A stretch of DNA of 64,000 nucleotides, taken from positions 5,823,931 through 5,887,930 of the forward strand of contig JAJEKV010000074.1 in the NCBI GenBank assembly GCA_021234155.1. The letters are read 5' to 3'. This document shows positions 22,101-34,361 of the stretch, in pieces. Position 1 is the first letter of the stretch; each line of letters starts with the position of its first letter. The position numbers were made by a program, and so were the translations under genes. Below the pieces are notes generated by a model. The model was not told where the DNA came from and made no database searches. It worked only from the letters and a program-made list of their open reading frames with translations. The stretch is from Isoetes taiwanensis (Eukaryota; Streptophyta; Lycopodiopsida; Isoetales; Isoetaceae).

Positions 22101-22872
22101 AGAATAGAATAGAATAGAATATGATTTTATCGTCCACGGAGACCAACTGGCCTATGGGACCCAAGTACAAAGAGAGAGCAGCAGCGATTATTACTACCAC
22201 GCATTAAAACCCCCTCACCAAGGGTTTCGGGGAAAAACCTTAGTAGCAATAAGGATCGACATCTTCACCGCATGTTATATACATAATCACAAGTACACCG
22301 AGGTTAATGTCGGGACAGGGGGGACATAATCGAGTCCACAGATTCATTACCCTCCCTGAGGTTGATCCTAACAAGCCCTGCAGGTGGTCGTAGCTCCGCG
22401 GGGCTCGATGGGGCACAACTAACCGAGCATACCGAGCCCGATATGCTCGCATCGACAGCCCGGGAGGGCATGACTTTCATCCTCAATGGCCTGTTGACGG
22501 ACAGCGGCGGACTCGCCCCTCACGCTGCGGCTCCAATCCATCTCCCTGTCTCAATGCGGAGGTGGTGTGCACTGTGCAAATGGAAGCAATCACCGCTTTT
22601 TCATGGGTAGATGGGGTGCTTGAGGTAGTGGTGTGGGCCCCTCGTGAGCATGGGATTAACCCGTTGCCGATAATTTGCCACCTTGACATGTGACAGGCTC
22701 GTGATCCCAAAGCTTGGCCATGAAGCAAGCATCCGCATCGCTTCAAAGGCGCGCCGTTCCTTCGGTGTATGTAACCGGTCCACATCTCATTACTCGCACA
22801 TTCCATCGCGAGAACCACTGGCTTTTGTTTTTCAGCCCAGGCTTTGAGTCGAATCTGCAAAGAGGCGAGGGA
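22101..22872 (-). mobile_element. LINE-1 copy 2 (5'-truncated, ATTCT tail)
   Basis: On the plus strand it starts with an AGAAT run (22,101-22,120) followed by TTTTATCGTCCACGGAGACC, the 3' end signature of this family in reverse. Hairpin words TTAAAACCCCC and GGGTTTCGGGG lie at about 22,205-22,230. The body aligns with 30.2-30.9 kb, 34.9-35.2 kb and 52.3-52.8 kb (CATCCTCAATGGC, CAATGCGGAGG, TTTTTCATGGG). It is the C-terminal coding plus 3' UTR portion only. Confidence 0.78.
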
Positions 22873-23655
22873 GGATCAACCATAGGAATGGCCATTGATT
22901 CTGCAGATGCAATAGAAGCGCACCAAAAAAGTGAATATAAAACCACAGTGGCCCGATACTACATCGTTGCCGCCATGGTGTCACCCGATTATGTGTAGGG
23001 AAACACCGCCCTCTAAACTTTTTATTCTTTCATAGTTCATACGCTTTTGTATTTTTTTTCTCTGCACCCATATGCATTAATTATCGTATGAACTCTTAAA
23101 GGAGTGCTGAATAAGCATAGCTTATGGGAAGCAAAGATAGGTATACAGCATATAGAACTCGGAGCAAAAATAATTTTGGAAAAACGTTGTGGCACAAGGA
23201 GCATACTGTAGAATGGTATAACTAGGCTATGTAAACCACGAAAACTATGTGTATAGGTCATAAGAATTAGTTAAGCAGATCTTGTGAAAGAATAAGGCAT
23301 GCTGGTTAGTATCAAAAGCCAGATTGATTTAAATAGTATAGTCTCTACTTCTGACAATACAACAATGGTTCTAGAATGAGAAACGCAGTAGGAACGAAGA
23401 AACTAGTATGTAAAATACTAGTATGCAGACTAGTATGCAACAAATGCAGACTAGTATGCAAAATACTCCAGATTGTTGTCTGCATTCTATGCCATCCAAC
23501 TATATGAGTTTCTATACTTGCCAGAAAGAAAAACGAATAGTTCTTCAGTCCTATGAATAAAGAGTACTTTCTTATCAGACATGCCTTGGATTTTGGCAGC
23601 AACAGTTATAGCATATGTGCCAGACATTGACAAATAACATTCATACACTAGGACA
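22873..23655. other. Intergenic, with ACTAGTATGC microrepeats
   Basis: Between 23,401 and 23,466 the word ACTAGTATG(C/T) occurs four times with CAGACTAGTATGCAA spacing. The segment downstream of the chaperone gene's third exon probably contains its later introns and exons, but I could not recognise them. Confidence 0.35.
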
Positions 23656-23661
23656 ACATAC

Positions 23662-24341
23662 TGGGTTGCATAGCCTTGTCATAAGCAGAAATAGCTCCGT
23701 AGAATGTTTTTTCTAGTTCCTTCATCCATTTAGATAGCAGCATTTTGACCTGTGTATAGTCCAATCAAGACCTGCTTTTCATTCAGAATGGTGAAGACTA
23801 AAATACCCTTCTGCCACCACCCGCTGCTCCAAATCATGATTAAAGATGTCATACAGATATTGTCCAACCTGTGTTCCAGGCTTGCCTTCTGCACGTAGTT
23901 GAACAAGGCATAGCCACATATGGACAACTAACATTGCATGAGTTGTTCTAAAACTCCTTTCTAAGCTAAAAGCTGTCAATGAAGTTCCACTATTTAAATA
24001 ATTAGAGGCAAATTTTCTCAACTGACCACATTTTATGTGTATAATAGAGACAAGTACTTACTTGTATATAATTGTGGATTAGCCACTCGTCCTTGAATCC
24101 GTGTATATAGTCGCTTGGCTTGTCGTATGAACTTGCTCAGGTGAGAGTAAAAATTAAGCATTTCGAGCGCGAATCCTTGCCATCCACGAGGTTCAGGATC
24201 TGTAGTCCATAAAGGAGAGCCTTTCTGCAATCCCAATGAACTAGGTTTTAAATCCTGAATTCTAAATGATTCATCTTGTGAAATGGCAGTGGCAGCTGAT
24301 GAATATGGGAAAAAATGAGTCAAGACGGTGAACGGCTTCAT
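23662..24341 (-). CDS. Ubiquinol-cytochrome c chaperone (CBP3/UQCC1 family), partial gene of three recognised exons
   Basis: The family chaperones assembly of cytochrome b into the mitochondrial bc1 complex. Exon 1 (24,341-24,062) starts MKPFTVLTHFFPYSS, a plausible transit peptide, and contains GFALEMLNFYSHLSKFIRQA; its donor is a perfect GTAAGT. Exon 2 (23,972-23,807) holds FRTTHAMLVVHMWLCLVQL and VGQYLYDIFNHDLEQRVVAE, the conserved core of plant homologues. Exon 3 (23,749-23,662) reads VKMLLSKWMKELEKTFYG then AISAYDKAM and ends at a GTATGT donor. The exon 2/3 junction is out of frame by one base, either a 1-nt deletion or an assembly error. C-terminal exons are not found. A 13-codon upstream ATG frame precedes the start (about 24,405). 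Confidence 0.72.
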
Positions 24342-24947
24342 CTCCGACAGAGATGACCATCACCACCAGAGTTGCGGTCGCACTAATTTCTTCAACGCCA
24401 TAGTTAAAACCTCTTACTAGAACCCTCCTTCATGTACAGACAGAAAACTAAAATTCTTAAACAGTTTAGCCGAATGCCCGAGTGACACAACGCAATTCAT
24501 GAATCGCTTGAGACCTTATTTTTCATAAACTAGTGGATCTAAGGGTGAGATTCCATCAGAATAGGCGTCTTTTATTGATGTGGCACTAAAAGTCTCCATA
24601 TTAAAATGGAGTGTTTACGCATGAGATTCCACGCTCATGCATGTCCTTTTGAAAAAAAAGCAGATCAAGAACAGGATGTTAACCTTTTCCTCCCACATGA
24701 CGATAAAAGATAGGCGGTTATATTTTTATTTTCTAAAGGATAGGGATTATTTGCTGACACTTAAAAAATAGTTAAAATAATGACACCTTGGCATATGCAC
24801 ATAAAGATCAGGCAAAGTGGAATATATCAAGCCTCTTAATTTTCAGACGTGTTGAAACGTTATTTGCTTGGCATAGTTAGAATTGCATCAAAGCGTAGCA
24901 ACCCTGCTAATAATTTAAGTTGGAGCAAAAATAATAATAATTTGAGT

Positions 24948-25047
24948 TGGAGCTGTGGGGTTTCGATCCCCAGTCCTCTTGCAATCACACATGTATGCAT
25001 TACATTTAGGAATGTATGCAAGCGCTCTTCCACTGAGCTACCGCTCC
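24948..25047 (-). tRNA. Intron-containing tRNA or tRNA-like gene, anticodon unclear
   Basis: On the minus strand: acceptor GGAGCGG pairs with CAGCTCC in six of seven positions, T8-A9, D-arm GCTCAGTGGAAGAGC (a perfect A box TAGCTCAGTGG), anticodon stem CTTGC/GCAAG, T-arm TGGGG-ATCGAAA-CCCCA, discriminator A and a T5 terminator about 20 bp downstream. The anticodon loop is 35 nt, so a 28-nt intron is implied. The naive anticodon would be ACA with a pyrimidine at 37, which is odd. It may be a decayed tRNA or a SINE-type tRNA-like head. Confidence 0.5.
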
Positions 25048-25473
25048 AATTTGTATTTTAATTCAAATTATTTATTATCTAATATGAATTTTAGAATATA
25101 ATTCATTGCGAATTTGTTTTGGGGTTCATATCTCCTATAATCAGTTTGTTCGTAATGGATACTGTGTTTGCGGAGGATAGATTTTGCCTTTTTTTTTCGC
25201 CGAAAAATGTTCTATAAGAAGATTTTGTGTGAGAAAACAGTTGCATTGTGAAAGAGAAGTTTCTGGAGCTCTGTTGCTGCCGACCTCTTGCCGATTTGCC
25301 TTGGCTGAGCAGTGCATGGAAATTAATTTTTATGTATAGGAGAATGGTTCCGGGTTTGTAATATAATGGTCTGATGGCAGAGCTAGGTTATGTTATACAT
25401 GAGCTTTTGTTATGTTTGAAGCTTGTTTGAAGCTTGTCCTCATGCTACTTGACTTAGGTATGCAAGCCCAACA

Positions 25474-26700
25474 ATGGCAGTGCTTCACTTGGCTATAACA
25501 GTTTGTCCTAATGTGGCCATTAGGCAAGAAGCCAAGGAGCCACTAAATGTGCCCAAGATTTCCAAACTCTTGCAGCAGTGCGGCAACACAAAGGACCTGT
25601 CAGAAGGTAAGCATATTCATGGTCAAATTTTACAGCATGGATTAGGGCGAGATAGGTTCTTAGGAAACCAGCTTGTTCAGATGTATGGTAAATGTGGAGC
25701 TTTGCAGGATGCCCGTGCAGTGATTGATAACATATATAGGAAGAATATATTTTCTTGAAATATAATGCTTTCAGCTTACACTCATCTAGGCCATATTAAT
25801 GAGGCACAAGAAGTGTTTGGAAAAATGGGTGAGAAGGATTTGGTATCATGGAATGTGATGCTTGCAGGATATGCTGAAACAAGAGCTCTTCAGGGAAATG
25901 CCCAGCCGTGATTTGATTTCATGGAATGCCATGGTTAATGCATATGCCAGGCATGGGGAACTTAAAAAAGCTTTAAATTTTTTTCAGCGGATGCCTGAAA
26001 GGGATGTGTTCACATGGACTACCATGGTTGCAGGCTATGCATTTAAAGCTGAAAGAAGCACTTGAATTGTTTGAGAAAATGCCTGTTCGCAATATAGTTT
26101 CATGGACTGCCCTGGTTGTTGGTTTTGCACAATATGGAAGTCTCAATGGTGTCCAAAATTTATTCATGAAAATGCCTCCACGCGATATGGTCTCCTGGAA
26201 TGCAATGATTGCTGCTTATGCCAGGAATGGACAGCTCAAAGGGGCTGTTGAGATCTCGAACAAATGCCGTCGAAAGATGTGGTGTCTTGGAGTGCTATTG
26301 TATCGGCATATACCCAACATGGACATGGAAAACTTGTTGTTGGACTTTTCCTACAATGATTTTGGAAGGGGTGATACCTAACAGGGTCATATTCCATAGC
26401 ATTCTTTCAGCATGTAGTCATGATGGCATGGCAAACCTAGGCTGGCATTTCTTTGTTTCCATGTCTCAAGTTCATCATTTAACACCAGCTTTACAATACC
26501 ATAATTGCATAGTTGATCTTCTTGGTTGTGCAGGATTGCCAGATACATTGCAATATACAATACCGTATATACTCATTTAGGGATTGCATAAAGCAGGTCA
26601 AACAGAGGATGTATATACTCATTGAGGGATTGCATACAAGCAGGTCAAACAGACGAGGCACAACAATTGTTTGATGAATTTACAAAGAAGTTTAACATTT
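25474..26700 (+). pseudogene. PLS-type pentatricopeptide-repeat protein, broken
   Basis: Starts MAVLHLAITVCPNVA and continues with HIHGQILQHGLGRDRFLGNQ and LVQMYGKCGALQDARAVID, then many repeats of the form ...VSWNAMI..YARNGQ...ALELFEKMP. Readable pieces include DLISWNAMVNAYARHGELKK, RDVFTWTTMVAGYA and NIVSWTALVVGFAQYG. A late segment, VIPNRVIFHSILSACSHDGM, is the usual lead-in to the E domain, but no E or DYW domain follows. Defects: TGA at 25,756 where W is expected (IFS*N) and at least three frameshifts (near 25,870, 26,050, 26,270). PPR proteins of this class bind organelle RNA; this copy looks non-functional. The region lacks visible introns. Confidence 0.8.
26564..26656. repeat. About 47-bp direct duplication at the PPR 3' end
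   Basis: ATATACTCATTTAGGGATTG followed by CATAAAGCAGGTCAAACAGA is repeated, slightly changed, starting at about 26,613. It falls where the PPR similarity ends. Confidence 0.75.
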
Positions 26701-28225
26701 CTAATTCCCACATAACATGCTCTTCACTTTTTCAGGATATCTGCGATGGGGCCAGAGCAGAATCCTTGGAGGATTAAAGAAACAAAATAACGGTGGTTTT
26801 GCCAAAGAATAACTAAATATATAGCACTTTGTAATTCTATATTCTGAACCTTATGGTATCCTAAAAACATTGAAAGAGCTTCTGTTAAGAGAACTCTGTA
26901 CAATTGAGAAAATTGTGGCAATGATATTATACTTAGTAATATAATTTAACAATGATTTTGACAATTGCACAATCCATGGCCGAATGATAGAGTAACCAGT
27001 TGCAAATCTAAAGTCCCAAGATCCTCCAAGTATTGGCATCCATCTTTTTTGGCAGAGATATGTTAGATACCTGATAATTGATAAATCCATTATGCATTCC
27101 AGTATACTAAACAACTGTAAAAGATACCTGGCTTCAGAGAAGAGGGCATATACAATCCTTGTGCTCTACCCATATGCCTTGACTGAGTGAAAGATCCTTC
27201 AGTAACTATATCATCTATAACGCGAACTGATATAGGCAATGTCCTCTTATGGACTGACATAGAATTGTTGTAATTGTCGTATTGTTTGAGTGAATAATGT
27301 TGTGATGGAGGAAAAATTTCACTGTTACTTTTTTTGAAGCAAAGGAATATCCACATTGCCATAATATAGCAAAACTAACACAATGGCACATGATATTTTA
27401 GGCCCTTGGAACATTCAAAATTCTTGATTGGAGTATCTTTGGTTAAGCCTCAAATACATGTTTTCCTGGAGATGGTTAGGAAGCATAATTTTGGGTATTC
27501 CTAAGTGCCACTATAAGAATATATTTCTTTTGGCCAGTTATAATGACCTGCATTCTCTGTCCTATCCAAGTAACATATTTACCTCAAGGCATGCTGTCTT
27601 GCATGTTAAGATTTTCATCTCTGTTTATGGCAACAGTGGTCCTAAATTATTTTACAACCACAATGCCTGCTCTATGTCCCGTCGATTTCCATCAATTTTG
27701 TAAAGATTCATTATTAAATTATTTAGGGTGTTTTAGTAAATGTAAGAATGCTGGAAGGAATTTGGCAAAAAGCTTCAGTATAAGTGGTTTCATTTTGAGG
27801 AGTTTGTTGTGCTGCTTCAAATGAATATTCATCTAAACCTTGCTGAGATGACATACTACTAGAATGGGATAATCCTGCAACATGTTAAAGAAATATGCCA
27901 TAAAGGAAAGCTATAAAAGTCATTTCAGAGCATGGAGGTTACTGAACGAAGAGGAATTTTTGTGCATGGAAGCATGAATATTATCCATTGGACTTATGCT
28001 CGGAAAGGCAGTAAGCAGTTGCAAGACCTTATCTTCCATTTAGAGTTGATTACCATTTCAAATGACAATCTTATTCGCCTCTTTGCTTCTTATCCAAGGC
28101 CAATGCAAGCTTTTAACAGAATGACAAAACCAAGAATATTACACAAAATGTAGCATTTCAGCAAACAACAATCTTGAACTATGCGACAGTGCCTTTGATT
28201 TGTACACCAGGATGCAGTTTCTACA
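26701..28225. other. No gene seen
   Basis: AT-rich sequence with short frames (27,428-27,824 plus, 26,851-27,362 minus) lacking recognisable motifs. Confidence 0.3.
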
Positions 28226-28402
28226 ATAACTAGATCTGTATTACGTTCTAAAAGCATGCACATTGACAGGATCTCATGCACATGGCAGAGAATCTGACAT
28301 TGTTGTTTGCAATACTCTTTCTGATATGTATGCAAAATGTAGGGACCTGGAGGATGCATATTGTTTGAGCTTTTTGCAAAAATGCAGAAGACTTTTTAAT
28401 GA
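28226..28402 (+). pseudogene. Second PPR protein fragment
   Basis: One frame reads YYVLKACTLTGSHAHGRESD then IVVCNTLSDMYAKCRDLEDA, the classic L/S repeat pairing VLKAC...HGR...N.L.DMYAKC..LEDA of plant PPR proteins. It is short and isolated. It may come from the same ancestral gene as 25,474-26,700 (order and strand agree) or from another copy. Confidence 0.65.
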
Positions 28403-30085
28403 GGCCAAAAGTGCATAATATAAATTTCTATCGTGGCCAGCTGCTGAAATGTCCTTAGGCTGGAACACCTATCCTTGGGATCCAAAGCCCAGATTTGAGG
28501 TACTTGCGCAGAATCTTAAAGTTGTCACCTCTCTAGACATAACACCTCTAGTGAACATCCCCATCCAGTTCAAATTAGAGGCACATCTTCATAAATCAGG
28601 AGAGATTTTTTACTTGATAATAACCATTGGAAAAACCCATGTGTGCTGACAAAAGATGTTTGTCTTTGTATGCTTGCCAATACAAAGTCCAGTCAAGAGG
28701 GAAAAGGGAACACAAGTTATTGACAATGACTGGAGGCCCACGATGTATAGAAGACCAAGTACATATAACTATTTCCTATGTGTTTTACAAGTCTGGGAGG
28801 GGGCAGTCCTGCAGTACCTTTCCAGCAAAAGAACTCCACAAAACCCAAATGAACATAGGAAATATCTAGATCTAGTATGAAAATAACGTCCACTTAAAAA
28901 ATTGTTGAAAGAAGCTCAAATAATACAGAGATGTCCTTGGAAAAGAGAATGGACCAATATACGAACAATACAATGGTTATCATACTTCTCATTCAGCTGA
29001 CGTGTCATAAGCATGCATCCACACAAGTAGCAAAGAAATGCACAAAAATACTTGTAGTTTTATAGAGAAAATTAGTGCTATACAAAAATTGTCCACCTGA
29101 GAATATAGAACTGAAGAGATGGCATTTTGAAAATGAACTAGCAGGTGATGTGGGCAGTCGGGGCATGCTGCTCTAACCCGATGCGTCAACATGATGCCAT
29201 CTGCTTATATGTGTATCACTTGTATGAAAAAACTTGGGGCTCGATACCTTCTACATGTTACTCTCCATCACTTTTTACATTATCAATATGATGTGGAGTT
29301 GGCAAACAACTGGCACGGATGGTATGGTAGGCCAATCTAGAAAGAAAACGCTCCCATCTAACTGATAGAAGCCGCGATAATTTTTTGTATATTTAACCTG
29401 TTCTCAAGCATATGTAAAGCTCTTCATTTACAATAGTAACGGATTGTCATGCGAATAACATGTACATTTCTTGCATCATGTCCCCTTTGTCCATATTTAC
29501 ACAAAGTAGGAGATGCCAAAAGTTGATCAAGCTAGCTTCTCGATCCATTAGGCCATTACTTTTCGTACAAAATAATATTGGATCATAATGGATAGGAGCC
29601 TCTAAAAAATGGAAGGTAAAGGCGCGAAGGCTTCCTGAAATCCAATCTCACGTGGTTCGCAGTTCTTTTCTTTCCATTAGCTAGGATCTTATCTAGCTGT
29701 TTAGTCACTCCACGCTTGACCCTTTGTTTGCAGCATGGGACTGGCTATCCTGGCATTTAGGCCTTTACCAGCTAGCATGCGGGGCTGATTTACAAGTGAC
29801 ATTTTATTCTAAACGTTCTGACCAGGACTAATCTCTTAGCTCCAAACCGGGAGGTCTAGACTTAAGGGTCCATCTGGTAGTCCCCTAAACTACAATTGTA
29901 CATTGGTTGTACAAATTGTAGCATGCCATTGATTATTGTTCTTACCTATGATACGCTATCTCTTGAGGTGGGTGAGAGCACCGAGTTGGATGGCAAGTGA
30001 CAGTGTTTTGCTGATGTGATATGCAGGATCATCGTGTCCCATCATCTTAACTAAAAAAACTTCTGGCATAAATATAACTTTTCTG
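28403..30085. other. No gene seen
   Basis: Frames at 28,449-28,880 and 28,989-29,192 have no recognisable motif. Sequence is AT-rich without terminal repeats that I can see. Confidence 0.3.
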
Positions 30086-30091
30086 CTATGA

Positions 30092-30137
30092 TAGGTAGGT
30101 AGGTAGGTAGGTAGGTAGGTAGATAGGTAGGTAGGTA
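30092..30137. repeat. (GGTA)n microsatellite
   Basis: About eleven GGTA units with one GATA interruption, just outside the tail of LINE-1 copy 3. Confidence 0.95.
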
Positions 30138-30189
30138 TTTGTTTACTATATATTGCTTACATGTTTCTTCAATTTGTTCAAACTAAGTA

Positions 30190-33100
30190 GGAGGAAGGAA
30201 GGAAGGAAGGTACTTTTATCGTCCACTTGAGACCAATCCGGTCTATGGGACCCAATATTAAAACGCGAAGAAGCGGATTACCGCCGGATTAAAAAACCCC
30301 GCCAAGGGTTTTCGAGGGAAAACCGTGGCAGCAATCGGCCTCGTTGACAAACCGTGCTAATCATATAAAATGCGTAAACATCCCAATATATACAATCATG
30401 CACCACCCCCAGTAGTGCCTAGTCACGGACACCAAAGGGGGGCAAATGTGACCTCGCAGTCCGGTACCTCGGATGTATGACCCTGTGGCACGACCGACGG
30501 CGGTGTGTTCATCAGCAAATGCAAGGGCACGCGTCCCGTATTACTAAGGAGCGTGATCCGCCCGGACCGACCGAACACCGGCAACTCGAAAGTGAGACTC
30601 ATCCTCAATGGCACCCGCTTGACAAAGATCGGCGGAGCATCGCCCGCGGGCTCCCCAATCCACCCGCCTGCCGACGCGAAGATGGTGGGCACTGCGCGAA
30701 TGGAGACAATGAGTCTGGCGCTTTTCGGGCAGCCGGGAACGCAGGTAGAGCCGGGTGGGCCCCGGCTAACACGGGGTTGATGTGCTCCTTGTAATGGGCC
30801 ATTTTGACCGCTCTAGAGCAATGGGTCCCGAGCTTTGCCAAGGAAACAAGCATCTAGGCCTCCCGCAGTCGCCACGACTGGTCGCCCTACCAAACAGATG
30901 ATCGGGTGTTCTCGCGACGCTCCATCCGGGCGAACCACTGATCTCTCTTACCCCCAACAGCCCTAAGCCGCCGCGGACTCATGGGAATTAGCCAAGCCAG
31001 GTGCGGGGAGCCGAGCATCACCCATGATAACCACTTTCTCAAAATAGACGATGTGTCTATCAAGGGGCTGCCCATCGCTGCAAGAATCCAGTTTCCTCGC
31101 AGCAGAATCTGATAGGGGACTGAAGGTTTCACCCCAAGTGCCCGTGCCAAAAATGCCTTCTCGCGAAGCCCAAGTCATTCCAGTCGCCAAAGACGCGGCC
31201 GGGCCCCAAACCTCGACCATGTCTGAAGGGCGACTTCAACCGGCCCTAACAGATGTGACCGATGGCCCCAATCATATAGCTCACGGTGATGTTGTTTCGC
31301 ATGGCATAAAGCTTTGACCCTACCACCCATAAGCGGATAGACGCTCCCTCCAGCAGGGCAGGAGGGGAACTCCACCCTAGGTACTTGTAGGTGGGTGTGA
31401 CGCCCACGTCGTATCCCCGATATGTGAGTGCGGGAGGCATGGGGTGACGTGGAAGAGGATATGAGAACCACCCCTGGTCTTGGGCAGATTGACGCCGCAT
31501 GTCCGTAGGCCCCCGATTAAAATGTGTCTAGGGCATCCAGTGAGGTACATAGCTTCGTGGGTGTGGGCAGCCAACATCGCCCCGCGATAGATGAGGTGGC
31601 GGATGACCTGGTGCAAAAGTCAGATGCCATCCCCCCATGCTCAGTAAGCCGGGGCTCTAACGATCAATGTAGAGGCCAAAAAGTGTTGGCGAGGGGGGCA
31701 ACCCCGGCCGACCCCCGATACTACCGGTGAATGCAGGGTCCGCCTACCGCGATCCCCGCCAAAACAACTCCTCATACAACTTCAGATATGGCATTCGCAC
31801 GTGCGCGGGGGAGCCCCGGTTGATGAAATTTAGCCTGCCTTTTCCCGGGGACCAGACAAAAAGCCTTTACTAAGTCCACAAAGCAGCAATACAAGTCCAC
31901 CCGATGATTCCGGCCGTCTTCAATCAAAGGCCCGCATGGTAAAGATATGGTCAATCGTTGGTGGCGGGTCGAAAAGCCTTTACGGTGAGGGGGCTCGCGA
32001 CATCGGCCTCCGCCCGGGGGTCAACTGCCGCCGAGAATGCCACGACCAACGCTTGGCAAATACTGAACTGACCATGATCGTCCGTAATTGGCCGGATAAA
32101 GGTGGGTCCCGCGCTGTGAATGGGAACAACCCCGCCAGGTCCATTGTGGGAAACCCCCGCAATGCTCGCTGAACAGGTAGTGAGGACCGGCACAAGCGGC
32201 TGCCCTGCTAACTTGAGTAACTCGGCCTGCATACCATCGAGGTCACTGCCTTCCCATTAGCTAGCCGTTGCAGGCCCTCCCTCAACATCCTAGGGCCCAC
32301 GGAGAACCAATAGGGGCCATCCTGTGGGGGTATGGGCGTCGCGTCCCTGGCGGGTCATAGAGCTGCTGCAATGTTCCCACCGCCGGGTGTGATGTCCCGG
32401 TAAAGGCCGGGGCGGCCTCAAGCACACTCGCCAAAAGGTTCGAGGATGAGTGTCCGGGCGGGCAACTCCCGCAGACATGTTATAAAGGTACCGCGCCTTT
32501 TGTGTCTTTTCCCGGATGGGCGGCGGTCGCGTGGTGGCCTCGCAAGCGGGGTACCGATCCAGAATGTGACGGGCGCCGCTATGCTCTTTCTGATCCGCAT
32601 CAAACCATCTAAGATTTCTGAATGTTGCTGATATTCGGGAAGCGGCGAGTGGGTCAAAGCACTGGGTCTCATCAGTAATCCCGCACAGCGGCCAGCCGGT
32701 CCGCTCGGGCTGCTCTAGTGTGGAGGTCGCGTAATTACGGAGGGCGCCCCATGAGCATCAGTAGTCCTCCGCACACGCTCATAATCGAGGCCTCATGGCG
32801 AGGAATTTTAGGCTGGCATAATGGGGGGTGCAGCGCGCTCGCCAAAACCAGGTCCAAATAAAGTGGGAGGTGATTCAGTCGACCTCTCATCCCGGCTAAT
32901 GCAGTACCCACCCTAAAGCTTGTTGATGAGATGCATATCTTAAGAACTACAAGCACATAGTCCACCACACTAGACCCTCCCCCCGATTGTCCTTTCGTCT
33001 GCATGTGCACTTAGAATCGGGCCACCGTGAAAGGCCATTGCAAATTATCAAGTCAAAATGCCACATAAGCAGAGCAATCACCGCCAAAGCGAAGTGACCG

Positions 33101-33325
33101 GCTGTCATCCGACCAGCGTGGCGGGCTATTATTGCTGGGGGAGCCGCAGGACATCGCCGAGGGGTCAAGTCGCATGGGCTGCTCTACTCCTGTCCAGGTG
33201 CATTGAAATCTCCAAGAAGGACGACATTACCCAACCGTCTTTGCTTTGTATGTCATCATATAGATCGACATACGGGTCCATCCTATCCGCATCGGGGTGG
33301 CACGCATGATACATGTTAAGCAACA
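30190..33325 (-). mobile_element. LINE-1 copy 3 (about 3.1 kb, 5'-truncated in the endonuclease; CTTC tail)
   Basis: Minus-strand start lies in the endonuclease: DPYVDLYDDIQ (about 33,280), LGDFNA (33,214-33,200), then SSVVDYVLV and LNHLPLYLDLVLA (about 32,960-32,840), the usual order of AP-endonuclease motifs. The RT half follows in many frames, and the 3' UTR ends in a CCTTC run (30,210-30,190 in reverse). The hairpin is at about 30,290-30,325. GC-rich compared with its surroundings. All frames are broken. Confidence 0.8.
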
Positions 33326-34110
33326 CTATTGTTCTAGTAAAATGTAATTAAAGTGTATATCCTAATAGATTGTTTATACGCAGCAATGGAGCCAACTTCT
33401 GATGCCATTGCACCAGTGTAGCATCAAATATTGGTATATGGTTTACTTTATAACCTTATAATCAGTTAGACTAATGAGATTTAACTATATGTTATCTACA
33501 TGTGCAAAAGAATCTGCTCTGAGATAATTCTGCATTGAATTGATAATTTAGTATTTAAAATTGACCATTGTAAAGTGTCATAAATGTAGCAATCTGGTTT
33601 ATACAAAATGGTTAATAAAGTTGTTGCATAAATTTTCAGACTTTAGCGCGACAGCAATCTCAAGGTGAAATATTATCTATTTTAAATAGAAGCATTGCAA
33701 GTATGTATTTGATGATATTGTTTTAGGTTGTACTTGTTCACTACCCACATTCTACATGGATGTTTGTCAAAATCATGCTTTATGTGGATGGTCAATTTGT
33801 CTGCTTGCTTACAAGAGGAGATATCCAAGCTTCGGCATGAAAAACGACTCCATAATCAATAGGTATCTATGGATTCTATTATTATCATGTTGTCATATTT
33901 GAAGAGATAGCTTTTAGGCCTGAAAGTATACGCTAGTTTATTTGTCTCAATTTGACCCAATCAATTATGTCCCCCTAGAACCTCTACACATTTTCTGATA
34001 TATTGGCCAACTGACCCATTGCACCAACCCAAGCTGCTAACCACCTACCTGGAAATATATGATATAGTCATTAAAAACTTATTAGATAAGAGGATATTAG
34101 CACATCCTTA
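33326..34110. other. No gene seen
   Basis: AT-rich, short frames, no repeats recognised. Confidence 0.35.
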
Positions 34111-34122
34111 TCTACATAGAGA

Positions 34123-34211
34123 ATAGAATAGAATAGAATAGAATAGAATAGAATAGAATAGAATAGAATAGAATAGAATAGAATAGAATAGAATAGAATA
34201 GAATAGAATAG
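34123..34211. repeat. (AGAAT)n tail of LINE-1 copy 4
   Basis: About 18 uninterrupted AGAAT units, (ATTCT)n on the LINE strand. It is much longer than the tails of the other copies, so it probably expanded after insertion. Confidence 0.95.
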
Positions 34212-34361
34212 GCTTTTTAGCGCCCACGGAGACCAACCGCCTATGGGACCCAAACAAAAGAGAAATGACAAGCGTGACATCGACAGGATTAAAAACCCCC
34301 CACTCAAGGGTTTTCAAGGGAAAAACCTTAGCAGTAATAAGTATGCTAGCATGCTGTACAA

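Noticed and set aside
30477-32672. Multiple overlapping frames of 60-105 codons on both strands
   Set aside because: GC-rich, indel-broken LINE-1 copy 3; only the minus-strand endonuclease/RT motifs are meaningful.
34071-34317. FYSIL-repeat minus-strand frames
   Set aside because: Translation of the AGAAT tail of LINE-1 copy 4.
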